Source: Nitrospira sp.
Lineage (GTDB): Bacteria > Nitrospirota > Nitrospiria > Nitrospirales > Nitrospiraceae
Assembly (NCBI GenBank): GCA_019636875.1
Contig: JAHBWR010000031.1
Span: forward strand, 1 to 32,390
DNA: 32,390 nucleotides
Reading direction: 5' to 3'
Below the pieces are notes generated by a model. It was given only the letters and a program-made list of their open reading frames with translations, did no database searches and had not been told where the DNA came from. Positions 31,166-32,390 of the stretch are shown here, in pieces. Every line of letters starts with the position of its first letter. The first letter of the stretch is position 1. Both the position numbers and the translations under genes were made by a program.

Positions 31166-31966
31166 TTACTCCTGTTTGAGTTTCTTCTTGATCAATTCAG
31201 CTCCGTACCGTCCAGAGAGCAACATGGATCCAAAAGCGGGTCCCATTCTCGGTGTGCCGTAGACGGCGGCGACGGCCAATCCAATCACGAAACAATTGGG
31301 ATAGACCTCTCCCGTCCGGTCCATGATTTCTTCTTCAGATCGCGCCACCCACATGGCCCCGTTTCCAGGTACTTTATTATACAGATTTCGTTTATGCAGA
31401 AGCTCCACCACGATGGCATCATGGCCGGTCGCATCCACCACGATTTTGCTCTCAAGGGCAATCGGGTCAACATGGATCAGATCATGGCCTGCCATTTCGG
31501 CTGTGGTGTTGTTGACGACGACTCCTTCCAGGATGCCATCGTTTCGGATGATTAAGTCCAGCACCCGCGTCAAGTTCATGACCTTGGCACCGGCGTTGTA
31601 GGCGGCTGAGATCAGGGCGCCTGTGGCGTGCGGGGGATCGACCATATACATCCCGTCGCATTCTTTGATCTTTTTGCAGGGAACGCCGATTTCCTCGAGC
31701 ATCTCGTTCGCAGGCTCGCAGATGGTGGCTTTGTTCATCAGGTATCCACCGGACCAAAATCCCCCGCCGAGCGCCAAGCTCTGTTCGATGAGCAGCGTTC
31801 GGAATCCCATAGACGCCAGATCATGCGCACAGATCATCCCAGATGGGCCTGCGCCGACGATAATGACATCGCTTTCGATGAGCTGGTCGAACTCCTTATA
31901 GTATTCCCGGGCAATCTGCCTGGTGATATCTCGTTCACGTAACGGCGCAGGCTTCGGTTTTGCCAT
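31166..31966 (-). CDS. thi4: Sulfide-dependent thiazole synthase Thi4
   Basis: 266 residues. Makes the thiazole part of thiamine from NAD, glycine and sulfide. A GAGPSG dinucleotide motif lies at 38-43, GGGFWSGGYLMN at 67-78 and the conserved C-terminus GTPRMGPAFGSMLLSG near 233-249. H165 (HVDP) stands where the yeast suicide enzyme has its sulfur-donating Cys, so this is the catalytic, sulfide-using type known from anaerobes and archaea. It begins 9 bases after thiC ends. Confidence 0.9.
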   Translation of the reverse strand: MAKPKPAPLRERDITRQIAREYYKEFDQLIESDVIIVGAGPSGMICAHDLASMGFRTLLIEQSLALGGGFWSGGYLMNKATICEPANEMLEEIGVPCKKIKECDGMYMVDPPHATGALISAAYNAGAKVMNLTRVLDLIIRNDGILEGVVVNNTTAEMAGHDLIHVDPIALESKIVVDATGHDAIVVELLHKRNLYNKVPGNGAMWVARSEEEIMDRTGEVYPNCFVIGLAVAAVYGTPRMGPAFGSMLLSGRYGAELIKKKLKQE

Positions 31967-31975
31967 ACAGCTCTC

Positions 31976-32390
<415 letters not shown>

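Overview
The window looks like a chromosome segment of a Gram-negative bacterium of the Nitrospira type. The evidence is indirect: moderately GC-rich DNA, outer-membrane and AsmA-like proteins, a PhoD phosphatase, a group 2 truncated haemoglobin, a pentapeptide-repeat protein and a sulfide-dependent Thi4. I cannot prove the genus from sequence alone.

Region 1 (3-9543) is an integrated element bounded by a perfect 45-bp direct repeat of the 3' half of a tRNA-Arg(UCU) gene. The living tRNA is at the left edge, running off the window. A tyrosine integrase and a CGNR-type zinc-finger gene read left. A HTH/excisionase-like gene, a replication-type winged-helix gene, an iteron-and-hairpin origin candidate, a Nu1-like HTH gene, an HK97-fold major capsid protein, four tiny genes (two Cys-rich), a tape measure protein and several unknowns read right. 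No large terminase, portal, prohead protease, tail tube or lysis gene is recognisable, so it is more like a phage satellite or a stripped prophage than a full phage. Putative integrase arm sites with strict 12-bp spacing lie inside both ends.

Region 2 (9544-20667) is ordinary chromosome: a DUF748/AsmA-like envelope protein, a pentapeptide-repeat protein, a Prx6-type peroxiredoxin with a terminator, an outer-membrane barrel protein with a good promoter, an NTF2-fold protein, a PhoD phosphatase and small hypotheticals.

Region 3 (20668-25994) is the most interesting part: a compact, overlapping gene cluster for a ribosomally made, modified peptide (RiPP). In order it holds a PqqD-like recognition protein (B1), a 58-codon precursor gene with a lasso-type leader and a Gly/Asn/Trp-rich core, an HPr-kinase-like peptide kinase, a nucleotidyltransferase, a B2-type leader peptidase and an ABC exporter. 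The asparagine-synthetase-like cyclase that defines lasso peptides is absent.

Region 4 (26036-32390) reads left: a TolB-like propeller protein, a lipoprotein, then a probable run thiC - thi4 - TPR - pseudo-receiver - ygfZ - truncated haemoglobin, linking thiamine synthesis with Fe-S maintenance and haem functions.
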